Source: Tanytarsus gracilentus (taxonomy: Eukaryota > Arthropoda > Insecta > Diptera > Chironomidae). Taken from it: DNA of 64,000 bases. Shown here in pieces: positions 1-12,200 of the stretch (the stretch's first letter is position 1; each line of letters begins with the position of its first letter). The notes under the pieces were generated by a model, which saw nothing but the letters and a program-made list of their open reading frames with translations, was not told where the DNA came from and did not search any database. Position numbers and translations under genes: made by a program. The stretch lies in contig JAXRKN010000043.1 of the NCBI GenBank assembly GCA_038502055.1, positions 1,550,001 to 1,614,000 of the forward strand. The letters are read 5' to 3'.

Positions 1-2183
1 AGAGATTCTCAGATTTCAATTGCACACTTTACTACCAGGCGACGAGGAGTTGAATTAAGGAAATTGCATTGCAGAACAGCATCACGAAAATGTAAAATAA
101 CACGAGTTCTTCCATTAAAATTTTCACAAAACTATTTGCTGTTAGCTATTCGCTTACACTTCGAGTTTATTATATCGCTGAGGAAGTGAGAGAAAATTTA
201 TATTATCGAGTGGACTTTTTTGTAATTTTTGAAAATTTTAAATGTGTCTTAAAAATCGTTAAATTTTGGAAATTTCTCATGGTCATCTTAATGTTCAACT
301 TCAAAGTCGTTTTGAAAGTTATGACTTAAATATCTGAAGAATGCAAACCGACTTTCATCTTTTTCCCGAGGGATTATTAAGTTTATATATTTCAGAATGT
401 GATGAGAATTTTTTCTCTGAAAATATTTACGTGATAACCTTTTTTTTCAGGTGAAGGATTCACCGTTTTATGTATTTTTCTCCACAATTTAACCCTCCAA
501 CTCTTTATCTAACTATTACATCCAAAAATAATTTATTTAAGTGGTTGTACCTCCTTTTAATGATATTGTAATGCGTTCTTTCTTTCCAATCGATCTGATT
601 GAAATAAAAAAATCAAGGGAAATCAACTCAAAAATTATTTACAAGTTTTTCTCAATTTTTTATTTTGAATTTTAAAAATTGTTTAGTTAATTTTGATTTA
701 AAAATATTTTTAATCTATTTTAAAAATTATTTTACAAAAAGTGTCCAATCCATGAAAATATTTTTACCACCGCTTCGAGCAACATAGAACTTCACTTTCT
801 CTCTCTCTCTCTTGATGTTTCTTATTACATTGAACATTTGGCAATTGGTAATAAAATTATCATAATGCGCTCTCTGTATATATTCGAGGCGTTGAGAGAT
901 GAAAGCAAGAAGAAGTTTTAGCAAGCACAAAATAATAATCACGACAATCCAATCAATTGCTTATATGCTCTTGTTGTTGAGGGCTGTGGCGGATTTTCCA
1001 TTATTTTTTTAATTTTTTTTGAATATTTTGATTTTAATTTGTAACAACCATTTTAAAAATTTGAAAACCGTTTGAAATGTTAGAAAATTTAATCCTTCGA
1101 ACTCAAAAATGAGAATTATGCTAAGATTTTCTAGATTTTTAAATAGTTTTCGACGGTCAGCGTTAGCTTTTGGTCAACAGAGACATGAATGGTTAATGAA
1201 ATTCTCTAATTATTATTACTACAATTTGAAGATGAAATGGTTGAACTTAATTCGAATGAATGATAAAAATTGTTACAAATTATTTTAATGGTTATTGCTT
1301 GTTGTTATGGCACTTTCTATTCAAAAGCCAAATCGCAAGGGAAATATCTCAGCAAAGTGAGTAATTACAGTCGAAAAAGCATAAAAGCAACACTTTGTGT
1401 TTGGGAGCAAATATTTTAAGCAATTAACGAATAAATCTTTGCATTTCTTGCGGCTTCTGTACGTACGGTACAAAAAACTCTCGTTTCTTTTGGTGCTTTG
1501 AAATTCCATTTCAACACGTGATTTATGTGAACTTCTTTTAAAAATGGCTTCAATTAATTTCACACTTCATTCGCATTTTTATATAGACTCATTTCAAATG
1601 AGAGCCAGTGTTTATCGAAAAAAAAAACTTAAACACCATATCATACCTAATAAACACATGCACCATAATTTTACATAAATGAGTTTTATCTTGCGAGAGC
1701 TCTCTTTTTGGGGTAACTGAGGTTTCTTCTAATTCCCCTAAATTTTCAGTTTTCACACAATTTCATACTTTTAAATGCGAGAGTTTTTTCGAAGCTCATA
1801 AAATTAATTTTTCGGAACGTTTTTTGTTATGCTGCGAAAAAGTTTATTGTTCAAATTTTAAATGTTGAGCATAAATATTGCGTACAAGTGTTTCATCCAA
1901 TCAATTTTATCGTTAAAAGAAAAATATTGTGTATTTTGCTTGTATCAAAAAATATTTATGTATCTCTACGAATCTACTCAGTAGCAGCAGTTTGGGATGA
2001 AATTTTTATAGTTCAATATTTGAAGCATAAAATGAGTAGAAACTTTCTACTGAGTAGAAAATGAGAAAAATTTAAAAAAATATTTTTCATCAGCTAATTA
2101 TGGAAACGAAAAAGATTTTATTGAAATTTAAACATTTTTATTTTTGTTTACTCTTTATAATATCTCTAGACATTAAAAAATAC
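1..2183. other. Intergenic, no gene recognised
   Basis: I see no coding exon with family resemblance in this stretch. Short open frames on the minus strand at 727-942 and 1321-1563 have no recognisable domain. The right end holds the 3' flank of the minus-strand COA1 gene; a minus-strand AATAAA lies at 2117-2122, about 62 bases past its stop. The sequence is AT-rich with poly-A/T runs. A 5' UTR or promoter of a gene lying left of the window is possible but not shown. Confidence 0.6.
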
Positions 2184-2752
2184 TTATTCAAATACGTCGA
2201 TTTGATCAAAGTCGCTCCTTTTCTTTACCAAGAGTCTCTTACCCTCTTCTCCTCTAACTTCCAACTCAATTTGGCTTATGCTCCATGGTGAATTAACATC
2301 GCCACGATCTGCCCAAAAATACATTGTTCCTCTATTTTTACTCCCACAAACTTTTACTTCTAGATACGCTTCTTTCGATTTTATTACATTAGGATTTGAA
2401 ATATCAAAAGATTTTTCAGTTATAGGTTCTCCAAGAAGATGAAGCGCCCCTATTTTAAATAAACATATGTTTAATTCAGAATAATGAAGGTGAATTTCTA
2501 CAACAAACATAGATTTTTAATTATGCATAACTGATTTACCTTCATGATTCCTCAAAATTTTCATGCTCTCTCTAAAATATTCAGACTGCCGAACTCGATC
2601 TAAAAATATATGTTGCTCAAATTTATGCTATTTCAGTTAAAATCCACATAAATACCTTTCAAAACTGATCGCATCATCATAACAGCTGTCATTCCACCGA
2701 CTGCAATATAAACTGAAGTCTTCCAAAGATTTCTAACGCTAAAAAATGACAT
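2184..2752 (-). CDS. COA1: COA1-like cytochrome c oxidase assembly factor (3 coding exons)
   Basis: Exons on the minus strand are 2752-2656, 2599-2540 and 2449-2184, giving 140 aa; human COA1 is 146. COA1 is a small inner-mitochondrial-membrane protein that helps early assembly of respiratory complexes IV and I. Visible: a short basic N-terminus with one hydrophobic segment (about residues 10-30, including YIAVGGMTAVMMM), an YFRESMKIL-like helix, a LLGEP turn (family LGxP), then a beta-rich C-terminal half with KVCGSKNRGTMYF and IELEV, matching the family core. All junctions are GT-AG and phase-consistent; the 60-nt middle exon is too short to show up by ORF length. The start is the first ATG in its frame; the frame is open further upstream but holds no earlier ATG. 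It is divergent from Nsun2. Assignment rests on motif memory, not a search. Confidence 0.8.
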
Positions 2753-2979
2753 TTTCTTATTTTTTATTAAATTAATGATTTCAAAACGCAAACTATGTTT
2801 TGTTTTGCCAGAAAAAAAAAACAAAACAACACGAACAGCTGACTTCGTTCGGATTTTTATTCGGATAAAACTCTTGAACAATTTCGCGGGGCTCGAAACT
2901 TTCTTCAAAACATTTTTCACACGTGAAAACAGAATCAGAAATATTTCAATCGATAATAAAAGCTTAATTAAAGTGAATT
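2753..2979. promoter_or_regulatory. Shared divergent promoter of COA1 and Nsun2
   Basis: Only 227 bp separate the two start codons, so both 5' UTRs and core promoters must lie here. AATCGATA at 2948-2955 matches the insect DRE motif (TATCGATA) at seven of eight positions, which fits a housekeeping promoter. I see no convincing TATA box. An in-frame TGA at 2974-2976 precedes the Nsun2 ATG. Confidence 0.5.
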
Positions 2980-5153
2980 ATGGGTAAATATCGTAAGAAG
3001 AAGAATAGAAATCAAACCGTCAAGCAGGAACGGCCAACTTCGTACGAAGAAATAGAAAGGAAAAATGAAAACTTTGAGAGCTATTACAAGGAACAAAAGA
3101 TATGTGCAACTGATGAGGAGTTTAATGAGTTCATGACATCAATGCGCGATCCACTTCCAGCAACTTTTCGGGTAATAACAATATTTTTTAAAACATCTTT
3201 AATCTTTTTAAATTTCTGTCAATTCTAGATTAATGCAAGCAGCAAATCTGAGGGCAAGCGATTATTGTCAATCGTTAAGGAGAAGATGTTTACTGATTTT
3301 ATGAATGGCTTAAAAGAAATCGGCGACGATGATTATGATGTTGAAAAGCAAAAGCCAAAATGTCTGAGTTTTTATCCCGGCGAAATGGCATGGCAACTTA
3401 ATATGACTCGAAAGGATATTCGCAAGTCGGAGAAGGTCTTTAAACTTCATAATTTCTTGCTCGCCGAGACAACTTCGGGAAATATCAGTCGACAAGAAGC
3501 TGTGAGCATGTTGCCACCTTTAGTGCTTAACGTGAAACCCGATAGCAAGTGCATTGACTTGTGTGCATCGCCTGGATCTAAAACAGCTCAAATAATTGAA
3601 GCTCTGCATGGCGATGAGAGCGTTAAAGTGCCATCGGGCTTCGTCATTGCTAATGACATCGATAATAAACGTTGCTACATGTTAGTTCATCAAGCTAAAC
3701 GTTTAAATTCAGCCAATATAATTGTCACGAACGCGGATGCATCACGCTTTCCCAGCATCTACGACAAGAACGGTAAAGTTATCAAGTATGATCGAATTTT
3801 GGCAGACGTGCCCTGTTCAGGCGATGGAACGCTTCGTAAAAATATTGAAATTTGGAAAAAGTGGACACTCTCAAACGCAATTGGCCTTCATGGACTTCAA
3901 TATCGAATTGCGAGACGAGCCGCAGAGATGATGGCAATTGGTGGTCGCTTGGTTTATTCAACATGCAGTTTAAATCCTCTCGAGAATGAAGCAGTTCTAT
4001 GTCGATTATTGAAGGAAGTTGACGGTGCTCTTGAAATTGTTGAAGCCGGATCGCAATTGAATGGTTTGGTCTACAATCCCGGCATGACGTCGTGGAAGCC
4101 TTCATCAAAAGATTTAACTTTCTATGAAACATTTGAGGATGTCCCAGAAGATCTTAAATCAGTTATTCATCGTGAATTATTCCCGCCGACAGAGATTGAA
4201 AAATTTAATCTTCAAAATTGCATTCGAGTGTTGCCTCATCATCAGAACACGGGTGGATTTTTTATTGCCGTTCTTGAGAAAAGAAAGCATTTACCTTGGG
4301 AAAAGGTTATCGATGACAAGGCACAAGAAGCAAAGGAGAGAAAGCAGAAAGAAAAGGAAGGCGGCGTTGAGCGTCCTCCGAAAAAACCGAGAATTATGCA
4401 AGGCTACAAGGAAGATCCTTTTAAATTTTTCCAACCCGATGACGAAATGTTCAAGACATTCAAAAATTTCTTTGAACTCGACGAAGATTTTGACTCGACA
4501 TGCTTGTTCACGAGATGTGCCGAAGATGGCAAGAGAAAAAATATCTACTTCGTTTCACCGGAAGTACGCGATGTCCTTCGACGAAACGAGCACAATGTAA
4601 AAATCATCAATTCCGGAGTAAAATGCTTCATAAGATGCGATCGTCGAATCGTCGACTGTCCATACAGACTTTCGAACGAAGGATTAGTGAGCATAGAACA
4701 TTTGATTGGACAGGGAAGAAGAATCACTGTACCCAAGGATGATCTTGTTCGGCTGTTAAATCATCTCAATCCAGCAGAATCACTTCTTGTTACCGAGCTA
4801 TCTGAGAGCTTGCAAACACAGCATAAAAATAAGAATTCAGGCAGTTGCATTTTGGAGTACAAGGATGAGGAACATGGATTTGATATTTACGTCACCGGCT
4901 GGAGAGGAACAACGAGTGTTAGAGCTTACATCGATGTCAATGACTCAATTCACATTTTGCGACTCCTCGACGCTAATTTAATTTCAAAATACGGTACGCA
5001 TTTCAAAAAAAATTTCCATGTTTGACTCATAAAATATTTTTTAAAATTCTAGATTCAAATAAATTCGAAAAGGCTCGCATGAATGCGAAATCTAATGAAG
5101 ATGAGACGAATGCCGGAGGTAATAATGTCGAGGAAATTCCGATAGAGAATTAA
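2980..5153 (+). CDS. Nsun2: tRNA (cytosine-5)-methyltransferase NSUN2 (3 exons)
   Basis: Exons are 2980-3171, 3229-4993 and 5053-5153, giving 685 aa (human 767, fly about 746). The enzyme uses S-adenosylmethionine to make 5-methylcytosine in tRNAs and other RNAs, mainly in the nucleus. The Rossmann methyltransferase core is plain: the SAM-binding motif CIDLCASPGSK at about residue 172, an acidic ND-I-D loop after strand 2, PCSGDGT with Cys260, and STCS with Cys310. The two cysteines are 50 residues apart, as in human NSUN2 (C271/C321); by family knowledge the second is the nucleophile and the first releases the product. A Lys/Glu-rich linker lies near residues 420-450, and the final exon is a short acidic/Asn-rich tail. 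The N-terminus is strongly basic (KYRKKKNRN), like a nuclear/nucleolar signal. The start ATG is preceded by an in-frame stop. A poly(A) signal AATAAA lies at 5177-5182. Confidence 0.95.
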
Positions 5154-5329
5154 ATTGATTTAATTGAAAGATGAAAAATAAATAACGTTTCATATGAATT
5201 TAAAGAAATGTTTATGTTGTAAGCACATGCTTGCATTAGTATTGGTTGATGATATTTTTTTGAGATCATGTTCACAAAAATTTGTCAAAAAATAATATTT
5301 AAAAAAGCGAGAGAACAATTAACTAAGTG

Positions 5330-6452
5330 ATGACAAAGTATTCACTTTTAAATCGGAGAATGAGTAACGAGATTCGTTTGAGTTATCGGCAAGCGGTGGT
5401 GATAGCGATAATAACATTAATTTCATTCCTATATGCGCTCAGCGCAAATTCATCGTGTATTAAAATTGAGGAGTCAGCAGCATCCTCAGCTAGAGAGAAT
5501 TTACCCATAATTTATGCTGTAACGCCAACATATTATCGTCCTGTACAAAAAGCAGAACTCACTAGGTAATTGTCATGACTTTATAAGGTGATGATGAATA
5601 ACTACTCAAATATTTTTTCTTTCCTCATGCATTGTTTGACATTTGTGCTCTTTTCTCTTTCTTGCTTACCTCATCAAGGTTATCACACTTGTTTCGACTG
5701 GTGCCGAATTTATTTTGGGTGATTGTTGAGGATGCAGACGAAACGAGTGCATTAGTTAGGAACTTAATTAATCGTGCGGGTCTCTCAGAAAGATCGGTGC
5801 TTTTGCACGCAAAAACACCAACTGATTTTAAATTAACGAAGAAGGTAATTAAAGTTTTATTCAATGCCATTAATAATATTCATCATAGCGTTTTTAATTA
5901 TGATTTTTCAAGGACCCTCATTGGAGTAAGCCGAGAGGTGTTGAACAGCGAAATGAAGCATTGAAATGGATACGGAAGAAGGTGAAACACGAACCTGGAC
6001 ATTCATTGGTTTATTTCATGGACGATGACAATACATATAGCGTGGAGTTGTTTGAAGAGATGTCGAAAATTCAAAAAGAAAGAGTTGGAGTTTGGCCGGT
6101 TGGACTTGTCGGTGCCCTGAACGTTGAAAAGCCAATTGTTGAGAATGGAAAAGTGGTTGGATTCAATAGCATGTGGCGACCCGAACGCCCTTTCCCAGTC
6201 GATATGGCTGGGTTTGCAATTGCAACAGATTTATTTGAAAAATATCCAACAGCCTTGTTTAATTATGAGGTGGAAAAAGGCTATCAGGAGAGTGAAATTC
6301 TCAGACAGGTCACGACACGTGATCGTCTACAATCCATAGCGCATAATAAAATTCTCGTGTGGCATACGCGCACTGAACCCTCGAAATTTGACTTCGAAAG
6401 ACGGCTAGAAAAGAAAGGTCTGCCACCATCCGATCAAGATATGATTATATAA
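5330..6452 (+). CDS. GlcAT-I: Galactosyl-galactosyl-xylosyl-protein beta-1,3-glucuronosyltransferase (GlcAT-I, GT43)
   Basis: Exons are 5330-5565, 5679-5844 and 5913-6452, giving 313 aa (fly GlcAT-I is about 306). It adds the glucuronic acid that completes the GlcA-Gal-Gal-Xyl linker on proteoglycans, in the Golgi lumen. It is a type II membrane protein: a short cytosolic tail, one membrane segment at about residues 21-38 (AVVIAIITLISFLYAL), then the catalytic domain starting at IIYAVTPTYYRPVQKAELTRL. The manganese/UDP-binding triad is DDD at residues 171-173 (FMDDDNTYS). The acceptor-side motif HWSKPRGVEQRN, a GYQESE segment probably carrying the catalytic Glu, and the C-terminal VWHTRTE signature are all present. 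I chose the ATG at 5330; a GTG just upstream is not a eukaryotic start. It begins only about 177 bp after the Nsun2 stop. AATAAA follows near 6467. Confidence 0.93.
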
Positions 6453-6566
6453 AAAATTTAAATCAAATAAAATTTTATATTTTTTAAATGCCATTTTTTG
6501 GCTTCTTTGTAAGGATTGAATAGAAAACATTTTAAATTGTGAAATTATGAGTTGCATCCTTATTCG

Positions 6567-7610
6567 TTACTTGCTCATCTTTTCATACAAAACTTGAAAG
6601 CATTGCTCCATGACTTCCATGCCGAGTTGGACATTACTTTCCTTAAGAGACTTCCAATCAGTTAAAGCGAAAACTGTCTTATGATTTTCAATGATGTACT
6701 TAGTAACAGCATCTTTAAGTTTTTTGGCATTAAATTTATCAGCAGTAACGAGAAGATCAGCAAAATTTGCAGTGGTGATGTTAAGTTTTAAGTAGCTTTC
6801 AGTTAAGTCAATCAATCCGGGTAGATCGTACTTATTTCCGGCAACAAGCAATTCCAATCCCATCTCGGCGATTTTAGGAACTTCATCAGTGTACAAATAG
6901 CGAATCATCTCAACTAAGACATCATGATCAAAATCAATAATCTTAATCACACCTTCTTGAGCTTCCTTTGTATCGTGAGCGTTCAACATGGCATCAAAGA
7001 CTGGTGAACGTGAGAGGACAAAATTGTGAGCCTTGATTACCTTCTTGTTGTTCGTTTTTATTTTGATATCAGCCAGTTTTTCAGTAGCATACATGTTTTT
7101 CAAATGATCGATGGATGTTGGAATTTTGCTGGTTTGTTCACGGGCTGACAAGACAATCTAATAAAAAATGATCATTAACTTATGAGCTTTGAAAGTAAGA
7201 TATTAAACATACCTCGACTTTGATGCTATATGTACTATATCCACACTCGAATCCTTTAAGGAAAACCCCAAAAAGAAAACAAGACTGATGAGGAACCTTG
7301 GTAGCTGTTGTTTCAGTACTGTATTTGTCGTGGTATGTGTTAGAGAGAAAAATCTTTGGCGAGATATTCAAAAAATCATCCGAAAACTTGGAAATTGGCT
7401 TGAGACTAATTGTGCCAACCATCGAATGTTTTGCTCGTTTTAAGGTAAAGAACCATGTTCCGAATTCATTTGTTAAATTTTTCTCAATCCAAACGTCTTC
7501 GAGGAATTCTTCTTCACAAATGTCAATTGTAAATTTTTTCTCCTAAATTTAATTCGATAATTTTAATGTTCTGGTAAAGTGTTTAGTTCCAGTGTTTAGT
7601 AACTTACCAT
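6567..7610 (-). CDS. SPOP-like MATH-BTB-BACK protein (3 exons; start codon alone on exon 1)
   Basis: Minus-strand exons are 7610-7608, 7542-7213 and 7157-6567, giving 307 aa. Proteins of this class (SPOP/roadkill type) recruit substrates through a MATH domain to a Cullin-3 ubiquitin ligase through the BTB domain. Seen: a diverged MATH region in residues 1-115 with the GTISLKPISKF stretch, then a clear BTB fold (ADIKIKTNNKKVIKAHNFVL, SRSPVFDAML, IRYLYTDEV) and a BACK-like region ending in FALTDWKSLK. The sequence has drifted from roadkill in the MATH part, and the substrate pocket residues cannot be confirmed, so it is probably a lineage-specific SPOP-like paralogue rather than roadkill itself. 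The ATG is the whole coding content of exon 1, followed at once by GTAAGT; both junctions are phase 0. It converges on GlcAT-I with 114 bp between stops. Confidence 0.85.
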
Positions 7611-9235
7611 CTTTATGGTTTAATTAAATCGAAACGTCTTTTATTTTTATCAAAAAGTACTTTCTTTGCTGTTAGATTTGAGACGAGGTTTTAAAATTTA
7701 ATATTGGCGCAATTTAGCTGAATACCGAATAATAAAAATAGCCGGCAGGTATTAAATGGAGGGTAAACTTTAACATGATAAACAAATTATTAAAAAATTT
7801 ATTTTAAAAATCAGTTTTAGGATTGTAATAATTAGGAAATATATGTAAAGAAATTATGAAAAATATTCAAAATTTAAAGCTTCATTTTATGTCAAATAAA
7901 TAAATTTAAATAAATTAACCAAATAAGGGTAACAAAAGATAAAAAGATTTTATTCAATTAAATGTGCGTGCAACTCAAAACACACGTGCAACCTTTCAAA
8001 CTCGAATCGTTTCCACAAAATCAAGCACTTATGTTCGTGTTGCTCTGTCTGCTATTAATTTTTTAATTTTATCGTTTTTGTCTACATCAATTTTATTTAC
8101 GTATTGTTGAACTTAGCTAAATTTAGTTTTAAAAACTTGTTAGATCTAAAAAATTTAACAGGTAAATTACGTACTTAAAAATGCGCCACAACACCGTCCC
8201 ACCAAAAGTAAACAAAATTTAATTTTTCAGGCAGAAAAAAATAATGTTCACCTCACTTTTCAGTCTGGATGTCGTGAGTCTGGAAGTCACATAAAGTTCG
8301 GTATTGAAATTTTTAATTTCTTCTCAATTTCCAACCATTAAAAATATCCAATTTGCCTAATTCGCGTGGCCTTTCGTTTCACAATACCACAAAACATCGG
8401 GACAATTAAACAAAGACCCTTAAAATCGAAGAAAAATTCAGAAAATAGAAAATCATAGCGAAGTGAAATTTTTTTTGTTCGTGAGCAACAAAGTTGAGAA
8501 AAAAATTACATTGAGAAAGAAAAAAAAGAGAGAAAGAGAATTATAAAAAAATCCTCGATATTGCAATTAAATTCGTTTTTAAATTGCCCACAAAAAAGTA
8601 CCCTCAGCACAAGTGATCAACATCCAGAATATTCTCGTTTCACGTCCATACGTTATCAAATGCGTGGCAAAAAAAAATTAGTTCGTGAATTTTTATACAT
8701 ATGAAAAAAAAGTACATAAGAGTCAGCAGCGACGAGAGAGCGAGCGAGAAGAGAAGAAAATTTTCCACAAAAAGTTTTAAAAATTTTCTAAAATATATTT
8801 TATCGAATTTCGCGAAGTGTTTAAAAAAGAATCCACACATCCAAAATTATACACAAAATAAAAGAGATTCGAGAGAAGTGAAATAAAATATATAAAAAAG
8901 GGGATAAAATCCATCCAGAAGAAACGAGAATTACACTAAAAATATATAACAAGGAAAAAATAATCATTCATTATATTACCTGTGTAAATATTAGTGCTTA
9001 ATTGTGTATGTGACATATTAAAATTAAAAGAGAAGAAAAAAAAATTATAATTATTGAATCGAATATTTTCGAAGAAAAGAGAAAAAAAAATTATATATTG
9101 TACGTCGCCGTCGACGACAAGAGCAACAAGAGAGTGAGAGCATATATAATATAATTTTTTTTGTGTGTTTCGGGGAGAAGTAAAAAAGCGAAAGAAAAAT
9201 CGTAGGAACGGGTCAGCAGAGTGTGATATAAGAAG
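7611..9235. other. Intergenic and probable 5' UTR of ELL
   Basis: This stretch carries the promoter side of the minus-strand SPOP-like gene (left) and the ELL upstream region (right). From about 8.4 kb the plus strand becomes purine-rich with many GAGA-like and A-rich runs, the look of a long insect 5' UTR. An upstream ATG frame of 61 codons sits at 8701-8886, and an in-frame TGA at 9224-9226 fixes the ELL start. I could not place a convincing TATA box or initiator for ELL. Confidence 0.4.
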
Positions 9236-12200
9236 ATGGCTTCCAGCCTGACAGCTGACTCTTTTTTCAACTTATCCACACAACATAGCAACAATTATAA
9301 TAAGGAACTGATCTTCGTCAAGCTCACGGACTCTGCTCTGCGTGCCATTGAGGAATTTGTAAAGAATCAAGTGGGTACCCATCGTCAAAGTGCCATGGAA
9401 TAAAGTTTGTTAAGTTTATAAATATTTTTTGACCTCTCTCTCGACCACCTAATTATGTATTACTTCTTAATAATAATTATTTTTTTTGGCAACTGTCTGG
9501 GCAGACACACACTCATAAAATATCTTCTCCACTTAATCTCCTTCGCATTTTGTGAATTTTTTTTTCGACCAGATTACTGCTGACTGGTAAATTAAATCAT
9601 TCAATCTTTCCGTGTGCTTCGCAAATTTTCTCTTTTCTCGCTAAAAGAAAAAAATGAACGTAAATGGCACTATACTGCTGCCACTACAGTGCAGCCCCAA
9701 CAACAACAACCAACCAGTCAGCTTTTTGGATGGTATTAAATATTTTATAGTAGCACCAATCTCTTCAAAATACGAGTGTGTGTATATTTCTCTATAGGTA
9801 TTTATAAAGTGTGTGTGTGTGAGAATGCGAATGGTTAGTGCAGCAGCGAAATAAAAATTGTGTCTATAAGAGAGCGTATGAAAATGACCAATAATGTTTA
9901 ATTAAATTAAATTGAATCAGGTCTGATCCATATTGCGAAATATTTTTTGACTACTAAACGAGTTGACGATGCATTACAATTATAATTGAAATTAGATTCG
10001 TGTGATGGCATTCGATAGTGTTTCAAGTTCATTAAAGTATTTTTTTTTCGGGGATTCCCCAATTAAATTAAACTTAATTAGCAAGCAGTTAGAACTTAAA
10101 ATTGACAGTTAAAAAGTTCAACACGTGGTTCGAATGTCCGCACATGGAGATGATGATAATAATAGCAAGTAAAAGTTGTGACTTAAAAATTTTTCCTTCA
10201 CACTGCCATGTACGACAGTATTGAAAGTTGCTGTTACAAAATCAAGAAAACAACCCTCTCGAAAAAAAAGAGCTCTATATATAATAGTAATAATGAGTGT
10301 GAATGTATATAAGCAAATATTACTTCTTCGGTAATCGCATGAGAGATCAATAAGAAGTAGCAGCAGCAGCCAGCCAGCCAGGCAGTAGCAACAGCAATAT
10401 TGCGTGAATGAAATTCCAATCAAGGTGGTGAAAAAAAGCGATAGCCAAATGAAAATCATACGAAATTGATGGAAAAAAAGAGAAAGAGGCCAACAAACAT
10501 GAGAAAGTTAACGGAATGGTGAAATGAAATTATTTAGGTCATAGACGAACTGTTGATCCTAATAAAGTCAAGGCATGGCGAAAACAGAGAAAAATGAGTG
10601 AGAGAGATATTAACGCACACACACAAATTATTTAGGTTGATAGATCGAGTCCACATACTCGAAAAAAAAAATCAAAAAATAAAAAGTGAGTGCGAAGAGG
10701 AAAAATGAAATTGAAAAGAAGGAAAAATTATTCACTTAGACTCGCTGAAGATGGTGATGATGATACGCGCGACGACGATATACCTGATTACATACGTATA
10801 CGTCGACTGGTATTTGTGTGTGGATTTGCGTGATTTATTTTCGTGCGCTTGACTCACAATACGCGCCATTGTTTCAATGATCTTATTTATTTGATAAATT
10901 TTGTTTGTCTCTAACTTTGCATCTACAACTATTTAGTATTTTTTTCTCTGATGTGGTATTTGTGTGCATTTACAAGCACCTAATAAACAACAACTTGATT
11001 TTGATTGATAAAATTTAACATCGTTGTTAAATTGGGCTGTGAAACGAACAGAGAAAAAAAATGAGGAAATTCTCCCATATGACATTTTTTCGTGCGTGAC
11101 TGTGTGTGAATGTGAATTCTGACAAAAAAGAGTATGCAATGCGCCTCACGACAATAAGTAAGTTACCTTGACGAGGCCCTCAGCTACACACGTATGTGAA
11201 ATTACACATTCTGCATTTTTTTTTCTTTCATTCGAAAACTATACTGAAACAAACAAGCTGCTGCTGTTGCTGCTGCTCATAACAAATTTGCACAATATTT
11301 TTTTCTTCTCTCGCTCACTCTCCTCTATATATTCATTTTCAAAAACGCAACAAGCAACAACCTTCTGAACGATTTTTTTTACTCAACTGTAATAGTGAGT
11401 GTGCATAAAAATATAATATACGAATGGTGAAACTATACGTGATGGTTGTTGTTGTGTGTCTGAGATTTTTTTCTATGTTGTTGTTGTTGGCTGGTGCCAT
11501 TTAAAGTTTTTTTTTGATATAATATTTTGTCTCTATATGTGTGATGGATCGCAAAAATGTGAATTAGATCGGAATTCCCATTTTTGCGACGACACATCGA
11601 ACTATATTTGATGCAAAGTTGATTGGTTCAAAACAAAAAAGGTGTTTTAGTCATCCGCGCGGGTCGCAAGCATGAAACAATACAGTGTATGAATGAATGT
11701 TAATGAACTTCCAGCAGTAAAGTATAAAAGAATGCATTAGCTCTACTTTGCCATTTATACTTTAAATACCATCCAGTTACTTTGCTCGTTCGCAAGTCTC
11801 AGCTCCGCGAGGCGATTATGCAAAAATAAAATTAATAATTGCTGCGGCTGGTTCCAATCTGATTTTTTTTTGTCGTAATTTTCAATGCAATTATTTAGAC
11901 GACGCGAGCCTCGAATCAAAAAAAAAATCAGAGAGCTTGACCTTTTTTTTCTCGCTCTACTATTTGCCATGCTATTGAATACACAAATTTGTGTGTTTTT
12001 AAAGTCAACGCCGATGGTACTACGTGCAATTTGCCAGTTGGATGAAAATAATTTTAATTCGATTACGATGGAGAGAGAGGGAGAAAAATATATAAACTTA
12101 ACAAATTTTTTCCTTTTTCGGGTACTACGCAGTGTATATCATTTTATGAATTTGTTCTTTCGCAGAATAAATATGGATCTTTAAATCCGTCGATACAATT

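Noticed and set aside
727..942. 71-codon minus-strand ORF beginning with a hydrophobic stretch
   Set aside because: Could mimic a signal peptide, but the rest shows no domain and no splice-linked exon was found.
2753..2920. N-terminal extension of COA1 reading KNVLKKVSSPAK...
   Set aside because: The frame is open but has no ATG; its apparent start is GTG and it would run into the Nsun2 promoter, so it is taken as 5' UTR.
3782..4742. Several ORFs of 63-158 codons on both strands inside Nsun2
   Set aside because: Shadow frames of the strongly supported NSUN2 coding exon.
10120..10145. GGTTCGAATGTCC, resembling a tRNA T-arm
   Set aside because: No matching A-box, acceptor stem or anticodon arm at the right distance on either strand.
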